Source of the DNA: Diprion similis
Taxonomy: Eukaryota; Arthropoda; Insecta; Hymenoptera; Diprionidae
DNA: 64,000 nt
Assembly (NCBI RefSeq): GCF_021155765.1
Contig: NC_060106.1
Coordinates: 2,425,501 to 2,489,500, forward strand
Reading direction: 5' to 3'
Positions 9,430 through 21,100 of the stretch are shown one piece after another. Within the stretch, counting starts at the first letter, position 1, and each line of letters opens with the position of its first letter. Below the pieces are notes generated by a model, which was given only the letters and a program-made list of their open reading frames with translations, was not told the origin of the DNA and did not search any database. A program made the translations under genes and the position numbers.

Positions 9430-12352
9430 GGTAAAAAAATATCCTATGAAACACGTGCGTAAAATTGCACATTTCGCACTTGTTGCATAATATACTATTT
9501 CGTTGTTCAATAATCAGTATAATTAGAAAGACGGATGAATAAAAAATGAGGTCTTTATTTTTTCTTGGGTATTACGTGCCTGTTACAGGGTATTACAAAG
9601 CGTGACAAAAAGAAACATAATGAACTGACTCCAGCTATTTAAAGGTGAGAGTAATTTAAATAACGTAAAAATCCCAGTAATGGAGAGCATTGTCACAGAG
9701 AAAAGTTGTTTATAACTATGATTTTTCAATACGAAAATGAAAAATCTGCAAAAAATGAAAAACAATGTCAACATATTTATAGGTCATATAAAATACGAAC
9801 CAGACGTGTACTTATGGTGTACCGGTCAAGAATAGTAATATACAATTTTATATTTATATTTGATATTATAGATAACATATATACAGCTATATATTTATCT
9901 ATATCTATAAATATAATACATGAGACATTTTTTGTGAAATCGAAAAAGACTTTATAGTCAAATTTTTTGACATGTTTTATTTTGCTTAGTTCATTCTTCT
10001 CGTCGAAAAGAGTACTTACGATTTTGTAGAAATTTTTATCTCAGTTTATTCCGCAATTACAAATTTTCAAAAAATGACTTGCTGCAAATTTTTAGATGAA
10101 CATAACTTGAAAACGAAAAGGGATTCTAGAGCAGTCAAAGCATTCTTTTTTGTCTGCAACCACAAATTTACGAAAAAAAATGTGAAAAAGTAATATCTCT
10201 CCAAAATCAACAACTTTCGAATTGTAAACAAAAAAAATGTGTTTTACATTGTGATGCTCTCGTTTAATCTTTTGGCAAAAAATTTTCTAAAACTTTATGT
10301 TTTTTATGAATATCAAGGCAACCGTCGTTATGGATCGATCACTTGTTCTCATTTTATTACTTATTTAAATACAAATATTGTCGAGTTTGAGAAAGTTTTT
10401 TTGGGTTGAAAAAAGAAACTGTGCAATCAATCATTTCCAAATCTTCATCGTATGTTCATTTATATATTTGTGGTATCCAAAAAAACATTGCCAACCATTT
10501 TTTTTTTCTTTGAACACCTAAGATATCAATAAATATACGCTGAAAATTTGGAAGTAATTGATTGCAGTTCCATTTTTTTAGCGGACAAAAATGGGTTGCC
10601 ACCCTTCAATTTTTTGTAGAGTCGACTGAATTCAATTTTTATTCCAAGTTAAATATTTTTTGTCCCAAAAACTATTTGAAGATAAACAGTTTGAAGACTC
10701 TTTGCTAATTTTGGCAAATTAAAATAATCAGTAATATCACGTATGCCGGGTATGTAATAGTGGGGAAGCGTGTCAACTTACGGTTAAGAAGAAAATAGAA
10801 TATCGTGACTTTTTTCAATGTCTCTTTGTTTTTAAGCTTTATTCATTTGAAGAATTGAGATAGGTAAATTTTTTAAAATTGATTACTGAATAAGAAACTA
10901 AGCAAAAAATTTCGACGTGGTCATGAATGCTCCTTTAGAAATGCAAAGTAAAGAAAAAAAAAACCAAACATTTAACCTTAAAATCTAGTTTGATTTCACA
11001 AAAAATGCCCCACGCATAATAACTGAAACTGATTGTAAAAGTCATTGGATAATAGCATTTTGCGTGATAAATAGATAAGTATTGCGATTTTGTAATCATA
11101 TGAAAAATCGATTTACAAGGCAAACAACTTCAGTATAAGGAAAATTAATAACTGAACGTGTCAAGTCTCATTGGATAGTCACAGATTGAAGAATTAGACT
11201 ATTCTTGTGCGCAATCACATGCTTGTATACAGAGAAAATGGGAAATCCTACGTAACGTACCTTCAATAATAAGTCATTAAATAGTAGTCCCAATGACCTG
11301 ACTTTATGTTTACAATATTATAAATCGTGGACAACCGTTCAAGAATTTCTAATTGTATAATAACGAAAAATTTAATTTTGTAACGTTCGCCTTGATAGTT
11401 AAAAGATTATGCTATGGAATACGACTGATTTGGACACTCGCCTTACAATGAAACACAATTTCTACTGTATTCATGGAAAAAGGATGTCGTCTCTATTCTG
11501 TATAGGGCCTTTCAGGTCTTTTTATCAACTTACGTTATCATTATTATACAATGTTTAACATACCACTGTGCCTAGTATGCAGATGATAATTAAACGACAG
11601 TTTTCATTCATATGAATGTTCTATTTATTGTCTTTCAAGGCAAGGCATTGAAATTGGAAAATAGGGAAACAGCTGTGCATGAGAATAATATGTAAGATTT
11701 TAATTGATTATTTCAGTTTGATCACGAACGCAGAGAACCAGTAATATCAAGTTCCAATGTAAAACTATAATAAAGGTCAATAAAATATTTAACTTCAATC
11801 TAATTCAATATTAAAGTTCATTTACGCCCGAAATCTGTTTTACTATATCTCAAAATTACAGGCAACATGAATTTTCGATCAAACTCCATTAATCCAAATT
11901 TCAGGTACATGCATGAAATTTTTAAAATTACTACTGTTTGTTTGATTTGCATCCTCTCACTTGTCATTTTTCATTTTTCCAAAAGTGGAAAAATTTATCT
12001 TAAATTATTTCGATTTTTGGCTATTTCATTGGTAGTTTCATACATGCATCTTTACTGAATTCTTCCGCACATTTTTTCGTTTTTTATTACAGCTTAGTCG
12101 TTACAATATAGAAAGATGGTGAAGTTTAGCAATAATAATGTTGGCACATTCTGGAAAATCTACATGTATACCTATGTACATATTTATGGCAGGAAAAGTG
12201 TTGTCAAACAGATTCAAATATCCATGCTCATTTGTACATGAATTTTTTTTAATAAAACTGTATACGAATTTGCAAGAAATATTTGTTACAAAATTTCGTC
12301 AAATCTTTGGCGTAAGTGAGAGGCCTATCAATATATTCACTTAAATTTCTTA
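9430..12352. other. AT-rich intergenic DNA, nothing seen
   Basis: About 2.9 kb of A/T-rich sequence with homopolymer-like runs and no conserved coding frame. Short open frames are composed of Phe, Lys, Ile and Asn codons typical of chance in such DNA. Confidence 0.5.
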
Positions 12353-12571
12353 TGAGGTTGAAGTTAATAAAGTTATTGTAACGAACATTACACATTAGAG
12401 AAAAAATCACTATCTTATAAATATTACAATGATTTTGAAGGAACTATGATTTAGAGACTTGAGTGTGTTTTGTCTTATTAAGGTTAACTCAATATCAGAC
12501 AATTCCAAAGTCGAGAAATAACAGTTTTTCTACAGCAGGAACCCTTACGATAACATTACTAACTTCAATAT
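12353..12571. mobile_element. Small TIR element, copy 2
   Basis: TGAGGTTGAAGTTAATAAAG and the right-hand CATTACTAACTTCAAT mirror the ends of the 8918-9129 copy. The interior ATGATTTTGAAGGAACT and TTTTTCTACAGCAGG are also shared. The right terminus is more decayed than the left. Confidence 0.6.
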
Positions 12572-12687
12572 AATAATTTCTTATTAACCTCCATCCTTGT
12601 TTCGGGATAAAATAAAGTGCGTCTTAATCGCCAAAAATAAATTGACGTGAAATTTAGACTTTGTATTAATTAAGTTCTACGTTCAAT

Positions 12688-12693
12688 TTTATT
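12688..12693 (-). terminator. Possible SHOC2 poly(A) signal
   Basis: TTTATT on the plus strand gives AATAAA on the SHOC2 strand, about 490 bp beyond the stop codon. It is one candidate of several in AT-rich DNA. Confidence 0.25.
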
Positions 12694-13185
12694 ATCATTT
12701 TTAATTAACCAAAACAGTTACAAAATATGTTCTGGAAAAATAACCAGAACACTCCACTACAGATAGAACTGTTTAGCCTTTCTTTTGAAAAAACTGCACA
12801 ACTTTTAACAATGTTTAAATTCCCTAACTTTCCCGAGCTTCAGTTGGTAGACACCCTTGGAAAACGTGAATGAATTATGATTTTACGAGAAAAAAATTAC
12901 AAGTTATGGGAAGTGAATTATACTAGACATGCTGCAAGCGTGTCTTTACATCATAATTAGAAATAAATAATAAATTATCTTTGTATCCACAGATTTATAT
13001 TGTAGCTGGCGATAGAAACTAATGTGCAAAGTAATTGTTCAATTTAACCAGCACGTTACGCAGGACAACCAACACAAAGTCATACAGAGTAACTTTTTCC
13101 AAGATGGACAAAATTAATTTGACCCATTGGAACAAAATGTGATACATCAGACAATACAATCATCACTATGCATACCAAAGTCTTG

Positions 13186-15078
13186 TTACATTGATCTGTA
13201 GGGTCCTTGCATTTTTAGGAATTGTATAACCAGCGATGGACCTCCGGCAACGATTTCGGCTGGAATTTGTGAAAGCGGACAATTCTCAATCGACATAATA
13301 CTGAGGTTTGTGCACAGTGCCAGTTCGAATGGTAAATTGTGTAAATTGGCATTGTCGTTAACATACAAGGAATCCAAATTCTCCAAGGTTCCAATTTCCT
13401 CCGGAAGATAATTTAAATTATTTTCCCCTACACTCAAATGAGTCAGATTAGTTAGGTGTCCGATAGCTCTAGGCAGGCAAGTTACCTGATTAGATTGTAA
13501 TATTAATTTCTGAAGATCTCGAAGAAACCCAATTTCATTAGGAAGAGATTCTATTTTATTCTCCTCGAGATCCAGTACACGAAGTTTCCGGAGGTTGGCG
13601 ATACTCGCAGGTATTCGCTTCAGTAAATTATTCGAGAGGATAAGAATTTCCAAACTCTGCAAGCACTGAATGTCATCCGGAATTTTAGTAAGCTGATTCG
13701 TCCCCAGGTTCAACTCGACCATATTAGTCCAAGTACCGATATCCAAGGGTAAAGCTGTCAACTGATTTTCCTTCATGTTTAGTTTGGTAAGATTCTTAGC
13801 CCTGGAGAAAATACCGTACGGTATTTTGTCAATCTGGTTGTGCTCCAAGTTGATCGAATGAACGTTTGTGAACTGGGAAGGACCTCCAGAGGGATAAGCA
13901 GTGAACGCATTCCGAGAAAGTGTGATCGTAGTCAAGTCTGACAGGCTTGACAGCAGGCCTTCGGGCAGTTGTGATACTTGGTTACCTTCGACGCTGAATT
14001 CGTCCATCAGTTTGCAGTTGGCAAGTGACTTTGGTATGCTAGACAATCTGTTGTACCTCAACCCGAGTCTAGTAACAGCAGTAAGATTCCCAATGGTTTC
14101 GGGTATGTCGAGCAGCTCGTTGTGCTGCAAATCCAGTGTGGATAACTGAACGCAATTACCTATTTCTTCAGGCAAATGCTCCAAATGATTGTGTGATACA
14201 TCAAAAGTGATCAAATGAACCAATTTACCAATACCAGCTGGGAGTTCCCGGATTTTGTTCTCTCGCAAACTAAGCATCGTTAAATTGGTCAGGTTCCTTA
14301 TGCTTTCACTGACGTACCTGACACGATTGAAGCGCAGAAATAAGGTAGTCAGCGACGTTAACTCGTATACAACGTCTGGTATTTCGCTGAGCTTGTTATG
14401 CCTCAAATCTAAAACTTTGAGAGACTTTAGATTCTCCAAAGTGTCTGGTAAGCTTGTCAGCGAGTTCTCGCTCAGCGCCAATGTCTTGATGTTGGTAAGG
14501 CAACCAATCTCTGGCGGCAAAGTGACTAACTTATTGCCGTAGAGATAAAACTCGACGAGATGCGTGAGGTCGCGCACAGTGTTTGGAAGATTTGTGATGC
14601 TCGATTTGCTCAGATCCAAACGAGTGACGCACTCGTCTCTGCATCTGATGAACTCCTTGGAAACATCCAGATCAGCTTGTATGGGTTTACCTTTCTTGGC
14701 TGTTGGCTTTGGTTTATTCGACTCCGGGTGTTTCACTGTAACGGTTTTCTTTGTATCTGTACCAGATATAGAGGCTGTTGAAAGCTTCTTCTCCTTAGAA
14801 TGTTCTTTGGTATCCCGAGACAATGGCTCGGCAGTATCTGGCGTGTCACCTGCCGAGCATGTATTCAAACCACAGCCCTCTAAATATTCAGGAATATCTT
14901 GTTCCTTCATATAAGAGGTTGTTAAATGCTCTTGTATATCAGCAACGTCACTTTTTCCTTCTGCCAAACAAACCGAGGAAATGTTACTCACGCCCGATCG
15001 GTGTTTATTCGACTTTTTCATTTTGCAGTGGCAGCGTGCCGACGTATTAGTATTTTTAACAGCGTCCAACTTTGACAC
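13186..15078 (-). CDS. SHOC2: SHOC2/Sur-8 leucine-rich repeat RAS-RAF scaffold
   Basis: A 630-residue protein. Residues about 1-135 are hydrophilic and Lys/Ser/Thr-rich. From about 145 to 615 there is an unbroken series of about 20 LRRs of 23 residues (LxxLxLxxNxLxxLPxxI). Diagnostic stretches include [60 protein letters not shown] and a C-terminus reading [19 protein letters not shown]. All match SHOC2, which forms a holophosphatase with MRAS and PP1C that dephosphorylates the inhibitory 14-3-3 site of RAF. The human protein is 582 aa; the extra length is N-terminal. The coding region has no intron here. The start at 15078 is the first ATG of the frame. It is head to head with WAPL about 3.1 kb away. 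Confidence 0.96.
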   Translation of the reverse strand: MSKLDAVKNTNTSARCHCKMKKSNKHRSGVSNISSVCLAEGKSDVADIQEHLTTSYMKEQDIPEYLEGCGLNTCSAGDTPDTAEPLSRDTKEHSKEKKLSTASISGTDTKKTVTVKHPESNKPKPTAKKGKPIQADLDVSKEFIRCRDECVTRLDLSKSSITNLPNTVRDLTHLVEFYLYGNKLVTLPPEIGCLTNIKTLALSENSLTSLPDTLENLKSLKVLDLRHNKLSEIPDVVYELTSLTTLFLRFNRVRYVSESIRNLTNLTMLSLRENKIRELPAGIGKLVHLITFDVSHNHLEHLPEEIGNCVQLSTLDLQHNELLDIPETIGNLTAVTRLGLRYNRLSSIPKSLANCKLMDEFSVEGNQVSQLPEGLLSSLSDLTTITLSRNAFTAYPSGGPSQFTNVHSINLEHNQIDKIPYGIFSRAKNLTKLNMKENQLTALPLDIGTWTNMVELNLGTNQLTKIPDDIQCLQSLEILILSNNLLKRIPASIANLRKLRVLDLEENKIESLPNEIGFLRDLQKLILQSNQVTCLPRAIGHLTNLTHLSVGENNLNYLPEEIGTLENLDSLYVNDNANLHNLPFELALCTNLSIMSIENCPLSQIPAEIVAGGPSLVIQFLKMQGPYRSM

Positions 15079-15384
15079 GAAACTTTCTTCACTCTTTTTA
15101 TTAACGCATTACATATTTTTGAAATTCTTTTTCTTTACAAGTATTGACATTTTCGACAATGCTTGCACTTTCGTGCGCAAGCGCAAGAGTCGATTTTACG
15201 TATAAGCTGTCTACACAGATTCATCGCAAGTTATGTTTATCGCCAAGCATCGCAAGCCTTGGGGGGGAGTACGAGAAGTCCAGCCATATTGTCCAGCAGC
15301 GCCAGCAGTTACGTCCGTGCCAGAGCTCCATACCTATACGTAGCCCTTAATTAACAACCGAATGAGTTAATTCTTTTTTTTATC

Positions 15385-15985
15385 GTTTGTAGGTTGTTTG
15401 TAGGCGATTGTAAGTGATTTCGCGTCTTTTGCAAGTCAATGGTTCAGTCGATATTATGAAAATAAATTCATCTAGGGAGTTCGCGTGACGTCACCCATGA
15501 CAATACCTGCAATTCGTGATCGAAATGAGTTCAGCTTGTGCGGAATCATTTGTAGGTGGATCGTAGGTGTTTATAATAAGCACACTTTAACCTCCCGATT
15601 ATCTGTAAAACTTAGAACGACCCCCCCTCCCCCCCATGGCGAAAAAAATAAAATAAACTAAAACGACTGTAGCCAGACACTAGTTTCGGGAGTTTGTCCA
15701 ATCTCAGCGTATCCAACCACAACTGCACAACCAAGCACAACAAAATTCTATTTCGCATCGGGTAGTCGTTTGTTTGTCGTTCATAGGTGTTGAATAACGC
15801 AATCCAGACATTTGATAGTGGATTGTTGATTCGTAAAAATTAAATGAATAGTAAAAAGGTATCAATCCCCGGAGTCTGTCCAGACCTAGCGCATCAAAAT
15901 GATGACAGCTCCTCTTTGACTGTAAATTGTATCGGAATTGAATTTTCCGTCAGGAATCGTATATTGTTCGTTTGTAGGTGTATGA
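15385..15985 (+). repeat. Diverged direct repeats around 'cgtttgtaggtg'
   Basis: TTTGTAGGT- or TTCATAGGTG-type words preceded by TCG/GTT recur at roughly 15388, 15549, 15785 and 15973. Similar flanking text includes GGGAGTTTGTCCAATCTCAGC near 15688 and GGAGTCTGTCCAGACCTAGC near 15869. The spacing is about 160-235 bp. These are old, decayed direct repeats in the 5' region of SHOC2. Confidence 0.45.
15486..15493. promoter_or_regulatory. Palindromic CRE-type site TGACGTCA upstream of SHOC2
   Basis: A perfect TGACGTCA lies about 410 bp upstream of the SHOC2 start codon, in a locally GC-rich patch. The CREB/ATF consensus is established; use of this site is inferred from position only. Confidence 0.4.
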
Positions 15986-16252
15986 TAATGCAGTTTACGA
16001 GTAACAATTGAACAAACATTCTAAGAAATGATTTCATATTTCTTATGCGAAATCGTTATAATATGTATAATAAGGTGTGTTGGAAGGCATTCTAGAATGA
16101 TTGAACCAATTGTTTTTTTCGTTGCCTTCGTTCATATTTCGTGCGACATGGCATGAACTAGTTTTACCAGCAGCGTAAGCTTATAATACTTGGAATCGAA
16201 TATGTTTTAACAACTTAGCCTTAACTTATGGTGTCTAACGAGTATGGAATTA

Positions 16253-16849
16253 GGGTGTATTCCGCCAGGGAACTGTGGCAGTCCAGTAACGGTAAATTTT
16301 GAATCTTGTAACTAGCGGCGTACTATTTACTGATCATTTACTGCCAAAGTGTTCCACCGTGCTGGACAGTAAGAGTGATACTTTTGATCTTCAATTTCGG
16401 GTAGAAATCAAAATTGAAATTGAAATGGATTTCACATAGAAATTAACAATCACTGACTCTAAAACGAAAAAAACTCAAAGTTGTGCGGCTCATGCTATAA
16501 AGAACTAAAATATCTTTAGATTAAATTGCTTCATATCAAAATAATGATACATCTTGTACTTTGATTACGTACCGGCAATGTTACTGAAATTTTACATTTG
16601 TGTATCGAATAATAACCGTTTCAATTAAATTTTTTATTCGAGGTATTCTTCGTATAACCTGATTATTGAAGAGGATTTCATATTGAGTCGCTCTAACAAC
16701 AATAACACTCGTTTACTGTCCAGCACGGTGGAACACCTTGGCAGTTAATGACCAGTAAATATTACCAGCCGCTAGTTACAAGATTCAAAATTTACTGTTA
16801 CTGGACTGCCACAATGCTCTAAGCTACAGATCCCTGGCGGAATACACCC
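16253..16849. mobile_element. 597-bp MITE with about 140-bp inverted repeats
   Basis: GGGTGTATTCCGCCAGGGA at the left equals the reverse complement of TCCCTGGCGGAATACACCC at the right. The arms continue for about 140 bp with blocks such as TACTGTCCAGCACGGTGGAA. The 300-bp centre is AT-rich and non-coding. Confidence 0.88.
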
Positions 16850-16927
16850 CCGAAAGAACTTCAAGCAACAAAAACTTGCGCCAGAAGCGCTAGTAACTTT
16901 CAGTGAATTGCTGCTGCAGCTGCTTCT

Positions 16928-17058
16928 GGGTGCATTCCGAAATTAGCTCCCAGAGCTGTCAATAATCTTTTATCTCTTTTGCGCTGCCGACTTTGTGACT
17001 AGCTCTGTCTCTGTCCTAGGGAATTTTTTGCGCTTCCAGCTAATTTCGGAACGCACCC
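16928..17058. mobile_element. 131-bp MITE with GGGTGCRTTCCGAAATTAGC termini
   Basis: GGGTGCATTCCGAAATTAGCT at the left pairs with AGCTAATTTCGGAACGCACCC at the right. TCT is present on both sides as a possible 3-bp target duplication. Its interior (CTGTCCTAGGGA, TTTGCGCTGCC) recurs at about 24630-24715 inside another element. It lies only 78 bp from the preceding MITE and shares the start GGGTGYATTCCG. Confidence 0.8.
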
Positions 17059-18146
17059 TCTGTTTACTGCACATGAGATCTTACCTTTAGCCTTACGGTT
17101 ACGGACATTGTAAACCGTCCCTAACACGTTAAGAGTAGAGTCAAAGTGAAGAGATGTATCATTATGGTGTGTCTCTATTGTTATGTATTCAGAAGCCTCA
17201 ATTCCAGTATTATTACTTCTTATATGTCTATGGGCTAGCATAAGCGCAGCGTGATCGCCATTATTATTGGAGCCTCTTATGGCGCCATCTGTACCTGATG
17301 GCCGCAAGCTGGGTATATATTTAAATTTTACAATTTTAATTAGGGACGAGTGAGTTGCATTTGGTTTATAAATAAACAGAGTAAACACTGATCACGGACA
17401 CTGACGAAAGAAAGGTAAAAGACTTGCCAACAGGTAGCGACACAAGAGGGCTCCAAATAACATGGCGGCTTTCGGGCCTCAATAGGGAGCTGAATTTTGC
17501 GTCGATCGGCTATCCAGTTAGTATATATATCAATGCTCAATTCCAAAGATTTCGTAAGATCGCCACAGAGCGTATATCTTGTGTTCATATATCACAAGTC
17601 TGAACTAATAAACATCGACAGATGGCAAAAACCATGTTATGATTAATATTTCTATTAAAAGTCATGCAGCCTTGTTCAAAATACCATAGTTAACAAGAAG
17701 TGGAGATACTAACTAACGGAGTAAAATGAAAATAATACCAACATCAGTATAATTAAGTCTATAAAATAGTCCGTACTGCATCGCTGTGCATCGCGGTCGG
17801 GGGGGGCAAAGAGAGCGAGTAAAACATGGCGTTTGTTTCTTTCATTTGTTCCAAATATTCTATACGATAGTACGGGGATATTTCCATTTTTTTTTTTTGT
17901 TTTTAACATTTTATTTTACTTTTGGTTTGCTTCATCGGATTTCAGTGAACAGCGATAACATTCGTAAGCACCCCTCGACTAAATTCCCGGATTATGTGAG
18001 CTTGTGTTAAAACAAATTTAATTTCGTTATGTAAAACATCTATTGATTATATACAATTTAGAACAATGAGTAAAACAGAGATAGTTACAACTCGTGACTC
18101 TTATTGGTATGCTTTACGTTGTTTGTGAAATTGCAAGAAATACATA
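17059..18146 (+). other. WAPL 5' flank
   Basis: No gene is seen between the MITEs and WAPL. ATGGCGGC at 17462-17469 resembles a YY1/Pho site. A T-rich tract lies at 17889-17900. A possible 5' UTR donor, TTCGTAAGC, lies near 17961. Promoter and first non-coding exon are probably within this stretch but cannot be placed. Confidence 0.35.
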
Positions 18147-21100
18147 ATGACGTCTCGTAGCTACACCAAATCTTATAGTCGCAAGGTCAGCAGTGTACCT
18201 CCAGCCAGCATTCAATTCGACAAATTGTTCAAAGAACATAGCAATCGGCCCTCTGCTGCAAAGTCAGCTGGTACTGTTGGAAAATGGGGCATTACTTCGT
18301 TCACATCTATAAGAAGTACAAGCATCAATGGTAAGTCCGTAACTTGATCTAATAGTTGTTGTATTTACAATATCAACAATTGTAAACAATAAGCGGAAGT
18401 AGCATTCGCAGCAGATTAGCAATCAGTTTTGTTTTACCAATTCTTTATATCCCTCAAACAATGATTTGTTGAAAATGATTATATTTTTCTATCCATGTGT
18501 ACAAAATCACTTGACTATTTCGTAATTATCATTAAGTGTAATAATCAAAGTAATATTCATTCCATAGGACGGAGAGATGATATACATAGTGCTATTTCAG
18601 CAAAGAAAATGAAAATGGACTATGGGAATCAAAACGCGCGACTAAATGCGAGCAAAGATCCATTTTCCTTTGATGTGGATCCTGATGCAAAGGCTGAGAA
18701 TACACAGCCGATTGTAAAGCCAAAAAAATTTTTCAAAAGCCGTAACGTCCAGCCGATAACAGATGATATCAGGCCAGACGCAGCTGTGTATCGACAAGTA
18801 CCTGATTCTCAATACGGGCGCGTTCGGACACCGAAACAATCCATGCCCAAGTCGCCTTTGTCCAAATCGTCCCACGCAGCACAGAAAAAGCTCAGCGAAA
18901 GTTCGGAGTGTAGCAGCATTGGCGAGGCAACCACTAGAGAGGAAAGCAAACCTCCGATTGTCCTGAGAATATGCAAAGGCACGGCAAGACTAGTTTGTGG
19001 GGATGCACAAGAGACGACGTCACCTCCCGAACTCGATACCTATAGAATTTCAACGCCTGTTCCGAGCCCAGTCAATGAAGAAGAAAATCTCAGAGATTCC
19101 AATCTTGAGATCTCTGACAAATCACTGGATCTCCGACCAAGGGAGACGAGGTTGACCCATCAGCCCATCGTCACTACCGTCTCCATACCTTTGGAAAATT
19201 CTGAAATGCGTCGAACAACTCGAAGTCGTGCTAAGAACCTGCAGTTGGATTTATCAAGCGCTTCCACGGCTATTCCAACTCCAATACCGACAACCCCGAA
19301 CTCTCACAGCTCCGGGCTTTCGTTAACCCTTAGGAAATCAGTGACAGATTCTAACAACACACTCATATCACATTACGACATCGTTAAGACTGATTGTAAC
19401 CCAACCTACCCCGTCAAGAGCACAATCGAGCCTCTGATTGGGCACGACCAACCTTTACCAACGACAACTCAGGAGCTGATTGATATACTCTCAAGCGATG
19501 CGGATCCGCTGCTTTCCAGACCAGAACCTATGTCAACGACTGTAGAGATAGAGGAGAGTCCAGAGAATGTATCGGACGATGTGCAGCACTGCTCGATAGA
19601 TTTACAGATGGAAGATAACACTTTTGAACCGGAAGGGGAATCCGACATTCCCGCCCCGGTTGTTGAGAATGAGCCGCGAGCTGCCAAAGCTATGGTGGAC
19701 CAGGATTGGTTCTCTGGAAGTGACGACAGCGAGGGTGTCGTCGGAAATCCTGAAAATGATCCTGTGACTATGATTAGTTTGGATTCTGAGTCACAGCCTG
19801 TCGCTCCGTTGGCCAGTATTACGACAAAACCTGTCATGAAAAAAGGAAGTATATTTAAAAGTCGTTCGACTGGAGCAGCGAGTGGAAATAAAAGACTGGC
19901 ATTGTACAAACACAAGTGGTCCGATAATGAGAAGGAATCCTCTGCGACGGACCCAACTAGCACAGGAACAGCGCCGAACGAAGCTTCTGGATCACATGCC
20001 AGTTCAGCTCCAGTGGCTTACGAGGAGGAAGAATTTGAACCTTCGAAATTGACCAGAGTTGTCTCATATCCAGAAACGGACATGGACTTTACCGATGAAA
20101 CTGAAGCAATTACAAGCATTCGATGTGGCAAAAAAGTAAAAGGAGTAAGTTTGGCTTTCTTCTCATTCTGGTGATATTCTTTCAGGATCCAATTTGCTCG
20201 TACATTTGAAGTTTCTTTCAATTGTGAGTCATGTGGCGCATGATACATCCAAATTCGTATTGCCAACTTCAATGAATCCTTATTTATATTAATTCAACTT
20301 ATATTATTGACAATTATATTGAATAATCAAAGCTGTGACTGAGTAAAATAATAAGCTGCAGTTGATTATTTTCTGCCAAACAAACACTGATGGTAACTTT
20401 CTTCTTTGCCTTGCAGTTTTATACAGTTGTAAAGAATGTGAAAAAAGCTCACCAGATACAGGAAAGCGGAGAATTCCAGGAATTTAATGATGACGTTGAA
20501 TATATCTTGGATACGTTGAGAGAAAATAATCCTAATGCCACACGGTGTCTGTCAGCAATACGTTTAGCCAGTAAATGTATGGCCCCAGCATTCAGGATGC
20601 ATGTCAGAGCGCATGGTACTGTCGCTAAGTTCTTCAAAGCTCTTCACGACGCTACTAAAGATCAGGTACCATAATAAAAAATCAATTTTGAAGCTCAAAT
20701 GCAACGGCAAATATGAATGAAATCAAATTTCTCAACTTGCATTACTATTTCGACTAATTTGTGAATTGTCAACATGAATTTCAGAGCCTTGGTCTGTGTA
20801 CGGCGACGGTAATGTTTGTATTAAGTCAGGATAGGTTGGCCATGGACCTCGATCGTGATTGCTTAGAGTTAATGTTGAGTCTGTTAGAGTCTGATGCAAG
20901 CCACAAAGACGCACTTGACGATTGCGGCTTGAGCAGGGCTGAATTATTGAAAAATAAAGAAAAAGTGCGCCAACTTTGTGCCGACATTCAAGCACAGGGA
21001 CATGCAAAACATCTGAATTTAGACAACATTACTGTGAGTAATCTTCACTAAGCTATTGATAACATACTTTCAAATTTTACTGGCAAGTGTAATTTTGAAA

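Noticed and set aside
13901..15050. Plus-strand open frames of 73-116 codons across SHOC2
   Set aside because: They are antisense shadows of the conserved minus-strand LRR frame.
15163..15354. Small frames just upstream of SHOC2
   Set aside because: Promoter/5' UTR sequence with no conserved protein features.
17340..17588. 82-codon minus frame upstream of WAPL
   Set aside because: No family similarity or splice context; lies in probable promoter DNA.
19469..19963. 164-codon minus-strand frame inside WAPL exon 2
   Set aside because: Antisense shadow of a Ser/Glu-rich coding exon; no family resemblance.
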